Source: 40-80 sp964503665
Lineage (GTDB): Bacteria > Bacteroidota > Bacteroidia > Flavobacteriales_D > Crocinitomicaceae
DNA: 64,000 nt
Assembly (NCBI GenBank): GCA_964503665.1
Contig: CAZDAR010000005.1
Span: forward strand, 1-64,000
Direction of reading: 5' to 3'
The position numbers and the translations under genes are program-made. Shown here piece after piece: positions 43,635 to 52,952 of this stretch. The notes beneath the pieces are model-generated. The model searched no databases, had not been told where the DNA came from, and was given only the letters and a program-made list of their open reading frames with translations. Numbering within the stretch: the first letter of the stretch is position 1; the number at the start of each line of letters is the position of its first letter.

Positions 43635-46319
43635 TTATCGCGTTAGTGTAACATTACCTTTAAGTTCTTCTGTTTCACCGTACAAAGAAGTCACAAATAA
43701 GCGATAGACAAAAGTACCAGAATTCATTTCTTTTCCTTTATAAGTACCATCCCATCCATCATCGACATCATCGGTATAGAAAACAAGATTACCCCATCTA
43801 TCAAAAACAGACATTTGAATTTTCACAAGACAACGTCCATGAACTTTAAAGTTATCATTTACACCATCTCCATTAGGTGAGAAAATAGATGGAACAAATA
43901 TTTCACCACACTTTATTTTATAATTGACACATACAGAGTCTTGTAATGGACAAACGTCTGGAGCTAGAAGCGTCACCACATAACATGTTGCAGAGTCGGG
44001 CGTTGCAATTGGATTTGGACAGTCGTTACAACTTAAGTTATCAGAAGGACTCCAACTATATAGCACTCCTGGAATATAGGGAGACATCGTTACGTTTAGA
44101 TTAGTTGATTCACCTTCCAAAACAGTGGACGATGAAGACGTTACGGTAGTAGTCGTTGACAATGGTGGATTTACTACGTATGTTACTACTGTTGGAACAC
44201 TTGTACAACCATTGTACGTTCCTACAATTTGATAAGTAACAGAACCAGGTGTTGCACTATTTACTAACGTAATTTTATTGTCAATGGAGTTTCCAACACC
44301 ACTAGTCGCGCCACTCGTACCATTATTGGTTCCCGTCCATTGTATAATTCCACCAGCTGGATTCGTATTAATATTAATCTTTAAACTATCTGTGTTACAA
44401 ATAATAGCCCCATTTCTAGATTCTAAAAGAATATCAGGTCGTGGTTTTATAATAATCGTTTTAGTCGCATTCATAGCACATTGACCAGCATCTGGTGTAA
44501 ATGTATAAGTCATACTTTGCGTATTATCAAAAGCAGGTGACCAAGCTCCAGTAAATCCATTTAGTGAAGGATTAGGTAGTGTAAAGTTAACACCTGAACA
44601 TATAGAGTCTACTATAGCAAATGTAGAAGGAATCTGAGCATCAACATCAACCTGCATCGTTCCAGTGGTAGCACATTCACCAGCATCAGGTGTAAATGTA
44701 TAGGTTGTCGTTTGGGTATTATCTTCCGCTGGCGACCATGTACCTTGAAATCCATTAGTAGAAGTAGTCGGTAACGTGAATGCTGTTCCTACGCAGATAG
44801 GTCCTGGATTTGTAAATGTTGGTGGTACAGGAGGGCCAACTACGACTTGCATCGTTGTTGAGATAGCACAAGTAGACCCAGTTGGTGTAAATGTGTACGT
44901 TGTTGTAACCGTATTATTTTCAGCAGGAGACCATGTTCCCGCAATTAAATTATTAGAAGTAGTCGGTAAAGTGAAAACCTCTCCTACACAAATAGGTCCT
45001 GGATTTGTAAATGTTGGTGTAACCTGAGCGTCAACCACGACTTGCATTGTTGCAGTGGTCGCACACACACCAGCTGAAGGTGTAAATGTATAGGTTGTGG
45101 TGGCTGTATTATTAACAGCTGGCGACCATGTTCCCGCATATCCGTTATTCGAAGTAGTAGGCAACGTAAGTGAAGCACCTGAACAAATAGGCCCTGGATT
45201 TGAGAATACTGGTGTTAATTTAGCATCCACGGTTACTTGAGAAGTACCACTACACGTACCATCTGTATAGGTTATTGTTGCTGAACCACCACTCACTCCA
45301 GTAATAACACCGCTACTACTTACAGTCGCGACTGCAGTATTACTAGAAGTCCAAGTTCCTCCAGTTGTGGCGGGAGTTAACGTAACCGTACTTCCGACAC
45401 ATATCGTGGGGTCAACAGGCGTCAATGCAATATTACAACCACATGTGGGTTCCACAAAGGTAGCCGTAGTAGAACAACCTAAATTTGACGTAAATTCGGC
45501 CGTGACGGTACAGTTTTGACCATTACCAGCTCCTCCTGGAAAAGAATACGTTAACGAAGATGAGGCAGTAGAACTTGAATTAAAAGGATAACTCTGAGTA
45601 CCTCCACAAGAGGAAGTTACTGTTAATGTTCCTGTTGTCATCGTTGTCATATAGTCAATCGTACCTGAAACAGTTGTTCCTGTTCCTCCTGTACAAGTAG
45701 CCGCAGCCGTCATGTTACCAATTTGGCATGGTTGGGTAATAGCACAGTTCGTTGAACCAGTACCTCCTGTTTGAGAAAAAGAAAGATTACCAGATGAATT
45801 CGTATAATTTGTAATCAACACGATATAGTATTCTCCAGCTGTGGCAGCAGGAGGCGTAGATACGCCAGGCCCAGGACAACCACTACCTACTCCTCCAGAC
45901 ATTCCAAGTGCAAAGTCTTCTGTTGACGCACTAGAATAGCTAGATTGAATTGGAGGCGTACCGCCCATGATACTTGCACAACCTGCAGATGGATCAGTAA
46001 AAGGTCCCCAAGACGCAAAGTCAATATCCAATCCACCACCATCCATATGCAATTTAATTGACCCTGACTGATCGGCTTGCATATAATACCACGTAGGATT
46101 TGGTACTGCGTATAAACAACCATAATTAGGTCCTGCTGGAGCAGTTGTACTTACCGAGTTTGGAAATGATAAACTGGCAGTACCACAAAATGGAACTGCA
46201 TTATTACAATCTGCGACCGGTTGAGCAAAAGTAGTATTGGAAAACGATAACTGTAACGCTACTATACTGACGAAGTAGAATAGCATATTCAAAATAGTTT
46301 TTTTTATAGCGATATTCAT
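43635..46319 (-). CDS. Large secreted repeat protein with T9SS type B sorting domain
   Basis: 894 aa from the ATG at 46319. The frame is open further to 46397 but would overlap the upstream gene and bury the signal peptide. Signal peptide: KKTILNMLFYFVSIVALQLSFSNTTFAQ. Residues ~30-190 form a domain with ADCNNAVPFCG and WYYMQADQSGSIKLHM, found at the start of many such Bacteroidetes proteins. A Big_2-like Ig domain (~300-360: TWTSSNTAVATVSSSGVITGVSGG) precedes four 65-aa tandem repeats (PGPICxG ... GTWSPAxNNT ... TYTFTP), then an Ig-like segment and the CTD (FVPSIFSPNGDGVND, FDRWGNLVFY, GTFVYRLFV). No PorP/SprF gene is adjacent. Likely an adhesin or surface protein. Confidence 0.9.
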   Translation of the reverse strand: MNIAIKKTILNMLFYFVSIVALQLSFSNTTFAQPVADCNNAVPFCGTASLSFPNSVSTTAPAGPNYGCLYAVPNPTWYYMQADQSGSIKLHMDGGGLDIDFASWGPFTDPSAGCASIMGGTPPIQSSYSSASTEDFALGMSGGVGSGCPGPGVSTPPAATAGEYYIVLITNYTNSSGNLSFSQTGGTGSTNCAITQPCQIGNMTAAATCTGGTGTTVSGTIDYMTTMTTGTLTVTSSCGGTQSYPFNSSSTASSSLTYSFPGGAGNGQNCTVTAEFTSNLGCSTTATFVEPTCGCNIALTPVDPTICVGSTVTLTPATTGGTWTSSNTAVATVSSSGVITGVSGGSATITYTDGTCSGTSQVTVDAKLTPVFSNPGPICSGASLTLPTTSNNGYAGTWSPAVNNTATTTYTFTPSAGVCATTATMQVVVDAQVTPTFTNPGPICVGEVFTLPTTSNNLIAGTWSPAENNTVTTTYTFTPTGSTCAISTTMQVVVGPPVPPTFTNPGPICVGTAFTLPTTSTNGFQGTWSPAEDNTQTTTYTFTPDAGECATTGTMQVDVDAQIPSTFAIVDSICSGVNFTLPNPSLNGFTGAWSPAFDNTQSMTYTFTPDAGQCAMNATKTIIIKPRPDILLESRNGAIICNTDSLKININTNPAGGIIQWTGTNNGTSGATSGVGNSIDNKITLVNSATPGSVTYQIVGTYNGCTSVPTVVTYVVNPPLSTTTTVTSSSSTVLEGESTNLNVTMSPYIPGVLYSWSPSDNLSCNDCPNPIATPDSATCYVVTLLAPDVCPLQDSVCVNYKIKCGEIFVPSIFSPNGDGVNDNFKVHGRCLVKIQMSVFDRWGNLVFYTDDVDDGWDGTYKGKEMNSGTFVYRLFVTSLYGETEELKGNVTLTR
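44435..45214 (-). repeat. Four in-frame 195-nt tandem repeats
   Basis: Each unit encodes 65 residues: a PGPICxG start, LPTTSxN, GTWSPAxxNT, TYTFTP and MQVxV. The middle two copies share long identical DNA runs exactly 195 nt apart (GTCCTGGATTTGTAAATGTT at 44801 and 44996). The fourth copy is divergent. Confidence 0.85.
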
Positions 46320-46332
46320 TATTAATCTTTTT

Positions 46333-46746
46333 TTAGTTAGGAAGTAATCGAATAAGGTAATTGTCTTTATTAATTCGATAGTAATCAGACGAACCATCTT
46401 TTTTAATTATCCAAAAATATTTTAACGGATTGAAATTATTAATATTAAAATCAGGTCCTTGGTCATAATCTATGTTAGAATTGTATTTACTCACAAGCAT
46501 AAGTGTTGAAATTAACGGGTAATTTACTTTATTCATCTCTTCTTGAGAAACTTCGATTATTTGTATGCGATTTAAAAACTCCTTGTAGGATTGAAGGTGC
46601 TTCTTGGTAAGATATTGCTCTGCATCTTGATACACTTCTTTTGCTAATTCTTTCACTTTATCGTCAGAGAAATTCAACCTAATTTCTGTTTGGCTGAATG
46701 ATAAAAATGAAAATGATAAAAACAGCATTATAATTAATATCTTCAT
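46333..46746 (-). CDS. Small exported hypothetical protein
   Basis: 137 aa. Signal peptide residues 1-18 (ILIIMLFLSFSFLSFS, cleavage before QTEIR). The mature part is charged and helical (DDKVKELAKEVYQDAEQYLTKKHLQSYKEFLNRI) followed by a strand-rich end (FWIIKKDGSSDYYRINKDNYLIRLLPN). No recognised family. It lies directly upstream of the big T9SS cargo gene on the same strand, 14 nt between, so they may share a transcript. Confidence 0.65.
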   Translation of the reverse strand: MKILIIMLFLSFSFLSFSQTEIRLNFSDDKVKELAKEVYQDAEQYLTKKHLQSYKEFLNRIQIIEVSQEEMNKVNYPLISTLMLVSKYNSNIDYDQGPDFNINNFNPLKYFWIIKKDGSSDYYRINKDNYLIRLLPN

Positions 46747-46934
46747 AGTCAGATTGTTAGTAAAGTAATAAATTAAATATTAAAATAATATGTAAAATAT
46801 TCCACTAATCTAACGTTTTTTTAGTTAACAAGGTTGCTTTGTGCTAATTTTTAATGTCATAATTTATGTTGTTTGTGAACGGTTCTTCCTACCTAATAAA
46901 GCCTCAGAAAAGTCAATTCCAAAAAACAATACCT

Positions 46935-47600
46935 TTACCATTTAATTTTCAACTGCATTTTCCTATTCAAATATTCATTGCACTTCGAAAAATGTTTATT
47001 CCCAAACCAGTAACCTCGATTGGCGCTTAATGGAGATGGATGTCCAGATTCTAATACTAAATGCTTCTGCTGATCTATCAATTTTACTTTTCCGCGAGCA
47101 TAGCCTCCCCACAGTAAAAAGACACAATTTTCTTTCTCTTTTGAAATTATTTTTATAACCGCATCTGTAAACGTTTCCCAACCTTGCTTTTGATGGCTTC
47201 CCGCTTCATTTTCTCTAACCGTTAATGTCGCATTCAACAACAGAACACCTTGTTCAGCCCATCGAAATAAATCACCATCTGATGGAATAGCATTACCTAT
47301 ATCGGATTGAATTTCTTTGAAAATATTGATCAACGAAGGTGGAAATGGAATTCCTTTTTGAACGGAGAAACATAGACCATTTGCTTGACCTTTCCCATGA
47401 TATGGATCTTGACCTATTATGACCACTTTTAGCTTTTCCCAAGAACAAGCATCGAAAGCTGCAAAAATATTTTCAAATGGCGGATAGCAAACATTTTGTA
47501 TGTATTCGTTTTTCACAAATTTCGATAATTCAACAAAATAAGATTTTTGAAATTCAGCCTCCAAGTGTGGTTTCCAAGTATTGTTAATGATATTCTCCAT
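46935..47600 (-). CDS. ung: Uracil-DNA glycosylase, family 1
   Basis: Removes uracil from DNA as the first step of base excision repair. 221 aa. The water-activating loop is GQDPYHG with Asp65 and His68, followed by ANGLCFSV (uracil-stacking Phe) and LLLNATLTV; the minor-groove loop is GHPSPLSANRGYW with the catalytic His. Length and order are typical. It stands alone between two intergenic stretches. Confidence 0.98.
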   Translation of the reverse strand: MENIINNTWKPHLEAEFQKSYFVELSKFVKNEYIQNVCYPPFENIFAAFDACSWEKLKVVIIGQDPYHGKGQANGLCFSVQKGIPFPPSLINIFKEIQSDIGNAIPSDGDLFRWAEQGVLLLNATLTVRENEAGSHQKQGWETFTDAVIKIISKEKENCVFLLWGGYARGKVKLIDQQKHLVLESGHPSPLSANRGYWFGNKHFSKCNEYLNRKMQLKIKW

Positions 47601-47764
47601 CTATAAATTATCACATTTTTACAAGTCGAAAGTAAGAAAAAAGTATCTGTAAAATAGAACAATTCATGTTTTTAATCATTTTATCAAATTATTATGCAAT
47701 AGCATGATATAAATCATTTTTTTAGCTTGAAATTGGCTGTTTCTTTGCTTTTTATAAAAAAAGC

Positions 47765-50128
47765 ATGAAAACTCCTTTATTCTGTGATCATTGTAGTGAT
47801 GAAGTTTTAAATCGGAATGTACATACATATGAAGGCAAAGCATTTTGTTGCAATGGTTGTATGGTTGTTTATCAATTATTGGAAGAGAATGGAATGGGTG
47901 CTTTTTACAAATTGGAAGAAAAATCAGGCGTTCGACCTAAAAATGTGCAAGAACACAAATACGATTTTTTAGAAGTCGAAGAGATTCGTGCTAAATTCAT
48001 CGATTTTGAAGATGAAAATTACATCAAAATCACCTTATTTCTTCCCGAAATTCATTGCTCTAGTTGTATCTATTTATTGGAAAATTTACCACGTATATTA
48101 CCTGCTGTAACTTCGTGTCAAGTAGCATTTATACAACGAGAGGCCTTGATAACTTTTCGCAAAAATGAATTAAAACTTTCGGAGTTAGCGTTGTTTCTAA
48201 ATAAAATTGGCTACGCGCCTAACTTTGGAAATCGCAAAGAACAAAATAAAAAGTCGAATAAAATTTTTCTTTATAAACTAGGTCTTGCTGGATTTGCGTT
48301 CGGCAGTATCATGCTGTGGAGTTTTCCTGAATATCTCGGAATGGGCGATGTGGATGCGACTTTTCGAAATCTCACTTCCTATCTTTCTTTTTTCATATCT
48401 ATCCCTGTTTTAGTCTTTTCAGCCAGTGATTATTTTATTTCTGCCTACAAAGCTGTTCGAAGTAAAGCATTGAATTTAGACGTTCCCATTACGATTGGAA
48501 TTATAGCGCTTTATTTACAAAGTATGTATGCTATTTTCACCAATCAAGGTTCTGGATACATGGATTCATTTGCTGGATTTATCTTTTTTCTATTAATCGG
48601 AAAATGGTTCCAAAGTAGAACGTACGAATCCTTATCTTTTGAAAGAGATTACACTTCCTATTTTCCAGTAGCTATTACAAGAATCTCTGAAAGAAAGGAA
48701 GAAATTGTGGAGATAGAAAAGATAAAAGCAGGCGAAACTATCTTAATTCGCAACGAAGAGGTCATTCCTTGTGACAGTATTTTAGAAAGCGAAAAGGCGA
48801 AAATCGATTATAGCTTCGTGACGGGTGAATCGACTCCCATCTACAAAGTCAAAGGTGATTTTATTTATGCTGGTGGAAAATTACTCGGTCAAAAAGTGCA
48901 CTTAAAAGCAGAGAAATCTTCTAACAGAAGTTTGCTCACACAACTCTGGAATGATGTTAAACTGGAGAAGTTCAAACCAACCCGTTACAAATTTCAAGAT
49001 GTCGTCTCTAAATATTTTATTGGTGTTTTATTTGTCGTCGCTTCTTTATCTGCCATTGCTTGGTTGTTCATAGATCCAAGCCGCATTACCGAAATTATCG
49101 TGGCAGTATTAATTGTGGCGTGTCCTTGTGCACTCGCTTTATCTTCTCCTTTTACCTATGGGAATATCATGAAATTGATGGGGAGAAAAGGACTGTACTT
49201 GAAAAACACGATGATAATCGAGCGTATGGAAGAAATCACCGATATTGTGTTTGACAAAACAGGAACATTGACCGAAAGTATTCATTTACAAGTAAATCAG
49301 TTTGGCGACGAATTAAATCTGGAAGAAAAGAACAAGCTATTTTCGTTAGCAAATTCATCTACACATCCACTTTCAAGAGCAGTTGTTCAATTTTTTAAGT
49401 CCCAAAACATTTATGCCGATTTAGACATTTCACACTTTGAAGAAAATGCAGGTTTAGGATTAAAAGGAAAAATCGACGGAGAAGAAATAGTGTTGGGAAG
49501 TCATTCATTTATTTACGGTGAAAAAGTCATTTCTAACGAAACGGAAACCTATTTCAAAATTGGAACAAAAGCAGGAAAATTCACTTTTCATTCGGAATTA
49601 CGTCCGGGAATAAAACAACTTATTGGTAATTTAAAAAACTATACGATTCATATTCTCTCCGGCGATAAAGACAAGGACAAAGAGTTAATGGAATCGATCG
49701 TTGGAAGTGCAAAAAATATTCATTTCAATCAATCGCCAAAAGACAAGTTGGAATATATTTTAGACTTACAGATTACCGGTAAAAAAGTATTAATGGTCGG
49801 TGATGGTTTAAATGATGCTGGTGCTTTAGGTTTATCAGACGTTGGAATTGCCGTTTCGGAAGATATTTTCCGCTTCACACCTTCATCTGACGCCATCATT
49901 CAAGCGAATAAACTGTACGAACTCAATACGTTCATGGAGTTAAGTCAATATGCGAAAAAAGCGTTGAAAATATGCTTAGGCTTCTCGTTAACCTACAATT
50001 TCATCGGGTTGATGTTTGCAACAATGGGCGCTTTGACTCCTTTAGTTGCAGCTATTATTATGCCATTGAGTTCAATTACAATTGTTGGATTGAGTACGTT
50101 TTTGGTGTATATGAAAAGTTATAAATAA
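47765..50128 (+). CDS. ccoI: Copper-translocating P-type ATPase, CcoI/FixI type
   Basis: P1B-ATPase, 787 aa. The N-terminus has the CcoI-specific cysteine set (CDHC, CCNGC), then an HMA-like domain with HCSSC (~95-165). There are eight TMs, the copper motif Cys453-Pro-Cys455, phosphorylation Asp497 in DKTGTLTE, HP motif THPLSRA, and GDGLNDAGAL. CcoI supplies copper for cbb3 oxidase assembly and normally sits with ccoS and ccoNOP; here none follows and a 490-nt gene-free stretch does. Function in cbb3 assembly is inferred from the N-terminal cysteine arrangement. Confidence 0.9.
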   Translation: MKTPLFCDHCSDEVLNRNVHTYEGKAFCCNGCMVVYQLLEENGMGAFYKLEEKSGVRPKNVQEHKYDFLEVEEIRAKFIDFEDENYIKITLFLPEIHCSSCIYLLENLPRILPAVTSCQVAFIQREALITFRKNELKLSELALFLNKIGYAPNFGNRKEQNKKSNKIFLYKLGLAGFAFGSIMLWSFPEYLGMGDVDATFRNLTSYLSFFISIPVLVFSASDYFISAYKAVRSKALNLDVPITIGIIALYLQSMYAIFTNQGSGYMDSFAGFIFFLLIGKWFQSRTYESLSFERDYTSYFPVAITRISERKEEIVEIEKIKAGETILIRNEEVIPCDSILESEKAKIDYSFVTGESTPIYKVKGDFIYAGGKLLGQKVHLKAEKSSNRSLLTQLWNDVKLEKFKPTRYKFQDVVSKYFIGVLFVVASLSAIAWLFIDPSRITEIIVAVLIVACPCALALSSPFTYGNIMKLMGRKGLYLKNTMIIERMEEITDIVFDKTGTLTESIHLQVNQFGDELNLEEKNKLFSLANSSTHPLSRAVVQFFKSQNIYADLDISHFEENAGLGLKGKIDGEEIVLGSHSFIYGEKVISNETETYFKIGTKAGKFTFHSELRPGIKQLIGNLKNYTIHILSGDKDKDKELMESIVGSAKNIHFNQSPKDKLEYILDLQITGKKVLMVGDGLNDAGALGLSDVGIAVSEDIFRFTPSSDAIIQANKLYELNTFMELSQYAKKALKICLGFSLTYNFIGLMFATMGALTPLVAAIIMPLSSITIVGLSTFLVYMKSYK

Positions 50129-50208
50129 GATTTAGTCTAATCCAAATCTATTTACATAGTTTACTCGGATTTTGAATTGGATTTGAAATTTCAATTCTTA
50201 ATTTTTCT

Positions 50209-50253
50209 TTTACTTTTTGACCGTAAAAAAAGAAACAAAAACCTCATCGTCGT
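50209..50253 (+). repeat. Dispersed ~48-nt intergenic repeat, copy 2
   Basis: TTTACTTTTTGACCGT, then AAAAAAAGAAAC and CTCATCGTCGTG, matching 32768-32815 on the opposite strand with a few substitutions. Located downstream of ccoI. Confidence 0.55.
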
Positions 50254-50572
50254 GATCTTTTTCGTCACCCAAGTCTTCCTTATTACTTGTAAAAATAAAA
50301 CTCGCTATGACTCAAACAGTTATTTTTACGACAGCAGTTTACCTTCGGTGCTACTTCGTGGTCGTCGTTTGGGTCCCGACGAAAAAATCAATTCCTATCC
50401 TACATCGGAACAGGTTACGACATCCTAATCGCTCTTTGTCAATAAAACCTTCAATCACCTAAATATCAAATTTTTAAATTAGTTTTTTAAAAATCTTTTA
50501 TTAATATAATCGATAATAAATAACACCTTGCTAATTCACTATTGAATGTGTATTACTTTGAGTTACGCTAGG

Positions 50573-50601
50573 TTGGTTTCCTAAAAACAGTTTTATCTTT
50601 G
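50573..50601 (+). promoter_or_regulatory. Bacteroidetes promoter of ddl
   Basis: TTG at 50573-50575, 18-nt spacer, TATCTTTG at 50594-50601, 20 nt before the ATG. Confidence 0.6.
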
Positions 50602-50621
50602 TTTATTCGTAATTCTCAACC

Positions 50622-51593
50622 ATGAAAAAAATTGCAATCATCTGTGGTGGCTTTTCCTCCGAGTATGAAATTTCATTAAAAAGTGCCGCTACTATTTTGG
50701 CTAATTTTCCAAAGGAGTTTGATGCTTTCCTAATAGAATTAAATAAAGACGGTTGGACCGCAATTTATAACGAAAAACGCTACACTGTTGATCCTTGGAC
50801 TTTGTCTTTCTCCACCGAAAATGGAACGGTAAAAACAGACGCAGCCATCATTTACATTCATGGAAATCCAGGAGAAAATGGACGTTTACCTGCATTATTT
50901 GAAATGCAAAACATTCCGTTTGTCAATTCTGGAGGATTGGCTTCTCACCTATCGTTTGACAAATGGTATTGCAACCAATTTTTAAACAACTTTGGAATTA
51001 AAGTAGCCAATTCATTATTTCTGAAAGACGAAAATCAATATACGTCAGACTTTATCATTGCTGAATTAGGACTTCCTTGTTTTGTAAAACCTACCGATTC
51101 TGGTTCTTCATATGGTATTTCAAAAGTGTCTAAAGAAGAAGAATTACTGCCAGCATTAAAAATGGCTTTTGCCGAAGGAAAAATGGTGGTAGTAGAGCGT
51201 TTCTTAAAGGGAACAGAAGTGACGTGTGCTGTTTACCAAACCAATGAAGGCATAAAAGTACTACCTTTGACCGAAATAGTGTCCGAAAATGACTTTTTTG
51301 ACTACGGCGCTAAATACTTAGGTCAATCACAAGAAATTACGCCAGCGAGAGTAAGTGATGACATAAAAGCAAAAGTTCAAGCCGTTGCAAAAGAGGTGTA
51401 TCAGTTGTTAAACTTGCGATCTATTGCTCGTGTCGATTTTATGGTCGTGAATGGTGAACCATTTGTGATTGAAGTCAACACGACACCTGGATTTTCGAAC
51501 GCTAGTTTAGTTCCGCAAATGCTTGCATGCGAAGGAATTAAGATTGAAGACTTTTGGAGAGATATTGTTAATTTTGAATTGAATTTAAATTAA
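50622..51593 (+). CDS. ddl: D-alanine--D-alanine ligase
   Basis: ATP-grasp ligase making D-Ala-D-Ala for peptidoglycan precursors. 323 aa. N-terminal CGGFSSEYEISLKSA (family reads GG.S.E..VSL), HGNPGENGRLPALFE, ATP-binding PTDSGSSYGISKV, VVERFLKGTEVTCAVY, and the metal/phosphate site RVDFMVVNGEPFVIEVNTTPGFSNASLVPQ. The GFSNASLVP end (rather than GMT..SL.P) is a small variation. rfbB follows 9 nt later, so they are likely co-transcribed. Confidence 0.95.
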   Translation: MKKIAIICGGFSSEYEISLKSAATILANFPKEFDAFLIELNKDGWTAIYNEKRYTVDPWTLSFSTENGTVKTDAAIIYIHGNPGENGRLPALFEMQNIPFVNSGGLASHLSFDKWYCNQFLNNFGIKVANSLFLKDENQYTSDFIIAELGLPCFVKPTDSGSSYGISKVSKEEELLPALKMAFAEGKMVVVERFLKGTEVTCAVYQTNEGIKVLPLTEIVSENDFFDYGAKYLGQSQEITPARVSDDIKAKVQAVAKEVYQLLNLRSIARVDFMVVNGEPFVIEVNTTPGFSNASLVPQMLACEGIKIEDFWRDIVNFELNLN

Positions 51594-51602
51594 AACTATT
51601 AT

Positions 51603-52646
51603 ATGAACATTCTGATTACTGGTGGAGCTGGATTTATTGGATCTCATGTTGTTAGACGATTCGTCAAGAAATACCCGAACTACACCATTGTAAATTTCGA
51701 CAAACTTACCTACGCAGGAAATATCCAAAATTTGGAAGACATCCAAGATGCATCTAATTACCACTTCGTAAAAGGCGATATTTGTTCAGCAGAAGAGGTT
51801 CAAAAAGCATTTGAAGATTACAACATTACCCATGTTATTCATTTAGCAGCAGAATCGCATGTCGATCGCTCGATTGATGGTCCAATGCCTTTTGCAATGA
51901 CGAATGTTATCGGAACACTCAATTTATTAGAAGTGGCGCGTTCTAAATGGAAAATAGGTGAAGATCACGTTTTTCATCACGTTTCAACAGACGAGGTGTA
52001 CGGAAGTTTAGGAAAAGAAGGATTGTTCCACGAAACCACTGCTTACGACCCAAGAAGTCCTTATTCGGCTTCAAAAGCGGCCTCTGATCATTTTGTGAAT
52101 GCTTATTTTCACACGTATGGATTACCGATAAAATTATCCAACTGTTCCAATAACTACGGAAGTCATCATTTCCCTGAGAAGTTGATTCCTTTGATGATTT
52201 TGAACATTCTAAATAAGCAAGATTTACCCGTTTACGGAAAAGGCGAAAATATCCGCGATTGGTTGTGGGTTGAAGATCATGCTTCTGCCATTGATACTAT
52301 TTTTCATAACGGAACTTTAGGTGAATCCTACAACATTGGAGGTTTAAACGAGTGGACAAATATCGACTTGGTCAATTACCTATGCGACTTGATGGACGAA
52401 AAACTCGACCGTCCAAAAGGAAATAGCAGAGAATTAATCCGTTTTGTAAAAGATCGCGCTGGTCACGATATGCGCTACGCCATCGATGCGACTAAAATAG
52501 AAACTGAATTAGGCTGGAAACCGTCCATTACTTTCGAGGAAGGTTTGTCGAAAACCGTAGATTGGTATTTAGAGAACCAAGGTTGGGTGAAGAATGTGAC
52601 TTCGGGCGCTTATCAGGAGTATTACGATAAAATGTACGGTAAATAA
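51603..52646 (+). CDS. rfbB: dTDP-glucose 4,6-dehydratase (RmlB)
   Basis: Second step of dTDP-deoxysugar synthesis, an SDR-family NAD enzyme. 347 aa. N-terminal GGAGFIGSHVVRRF (NAD-binding glycines), LAAESHVDRSI, VSTDEVYGSLG, catalytic YxxxK in PYSASKAASDH, NNYGSHHFPEKLIPLMI, GENIRDWLWVEDH and DRAGHDMRYAID. It sits behind ddl, far from rfbA and rfbC. A long hairpin terminator follows. Confidence 0.97.
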   Translation: MNILITGGAGFIGSHVVRRFVKKYPNYTIVNFDKLTYAGNIQNLEDIQDASNYHFVKGDICSAEEVQKAFEDYNITHVIHLAAESHVDRSIDGPMPFAMTNVIGTLNLLEVARSKWKIGEDHVFHHVSTDEVYGSLGKEGLFHETTAYDPRSPYSASKAASDHFVNAYFHTYGLPIKLSNCSNNYGSHHFPEKLIPLMILNILNKQDLPVYGKGENIRDWLWVEDHASAIDTIFHNGTLGESYNIGGLNEWTNIDLVNYLCDLMDEKLDRPKGNSRELIRFVKDRAGHDMRYAIDATKIETELGWKPSITFEEGLSKTVDWYLENQGWVKNVTSGAYQEYYDKMYGK

Positions 52647-52713
52647 GTGAACAGAATGAGGAAATAACGCTCTCATTCTCGCTCGGGCATTAATGTGGGT
52701 GAACAGAATAAAG

Positions 52714-52764
52714 AAAAAAAAGAGTGAAAAACCTCGCTATCGCTCTGTTTCTCACTCTTTTTTT
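52714..52764. terminator. Hairpin terminator between rfbB and tRNA-Leu
   Basis: AAAAAAAGAGTGA ... TCACTCTTTTTTT, a 13-bp perfect stem around a 24-nt loop; usable by both convergent transcripts. Confidence 0.8.
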
Positions 52765-52765
52765 G

Positions 52766-52847
52766 TACCCAGGGCGGGAATCGAACCCGCACTCCTCGCG
52801 GAACTGGATTTTGAATCCAGCGCGTCTACCAATTCCGCCACCTGGGC
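52766..52847 (-). tRNA. tRNA-Leu (anticodon CAA)
   Basis: 82-nt type II tRNA: acceptor GCCCAGG/CCTGGGT with discriminator A (first pair G-U), anticodon stem CTGGA/TCCAG around TTCAAAA, long variable arm TTCCGCGAGGAGTG, and T loop GTTCGAT. No CCA is encoded. Confidence 0.95.
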
Positions 52848-52952
52848 ATTGAATTGGTCTGCAAAGATAAAAACTTTTTTTGATTGATTTTCGGATTTTA
52901 TATTTTTTGAATAAAAATTCTTGAAATCAAGCTCAGTAGTCACATTTGATAT

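Larger units (their letters stand above)
50129..50621 (+). other. Gene-free region after ccoI
   Basis: Holds a dispersed repeat copy (50209-50253) and the ddl promoter (50573-50601). An 83-codon frame at 50177-50428 overlaps the repeat, has low-complexity coding and no start signal, and is not called. Confidence 0.5.

Noticed and set aside
44435..45214. Regular repeats as a possible CRISPR array
   Set aside because: The units are 195 nt, contiguous, in frame and encode an Ig-like module; there are no spacers.
46320..46397. Longer start for the 43.6-kb cargo protein
   Set aside because: It would overlap the upstream gene and place 26 charged or mixed residues before the signal peptide.
50177..50428. 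83-codon open frame after ccoI
   Set aside because: It overlaps a dispersed repeat, has low-complexity composition, and shows no domain or start signal.
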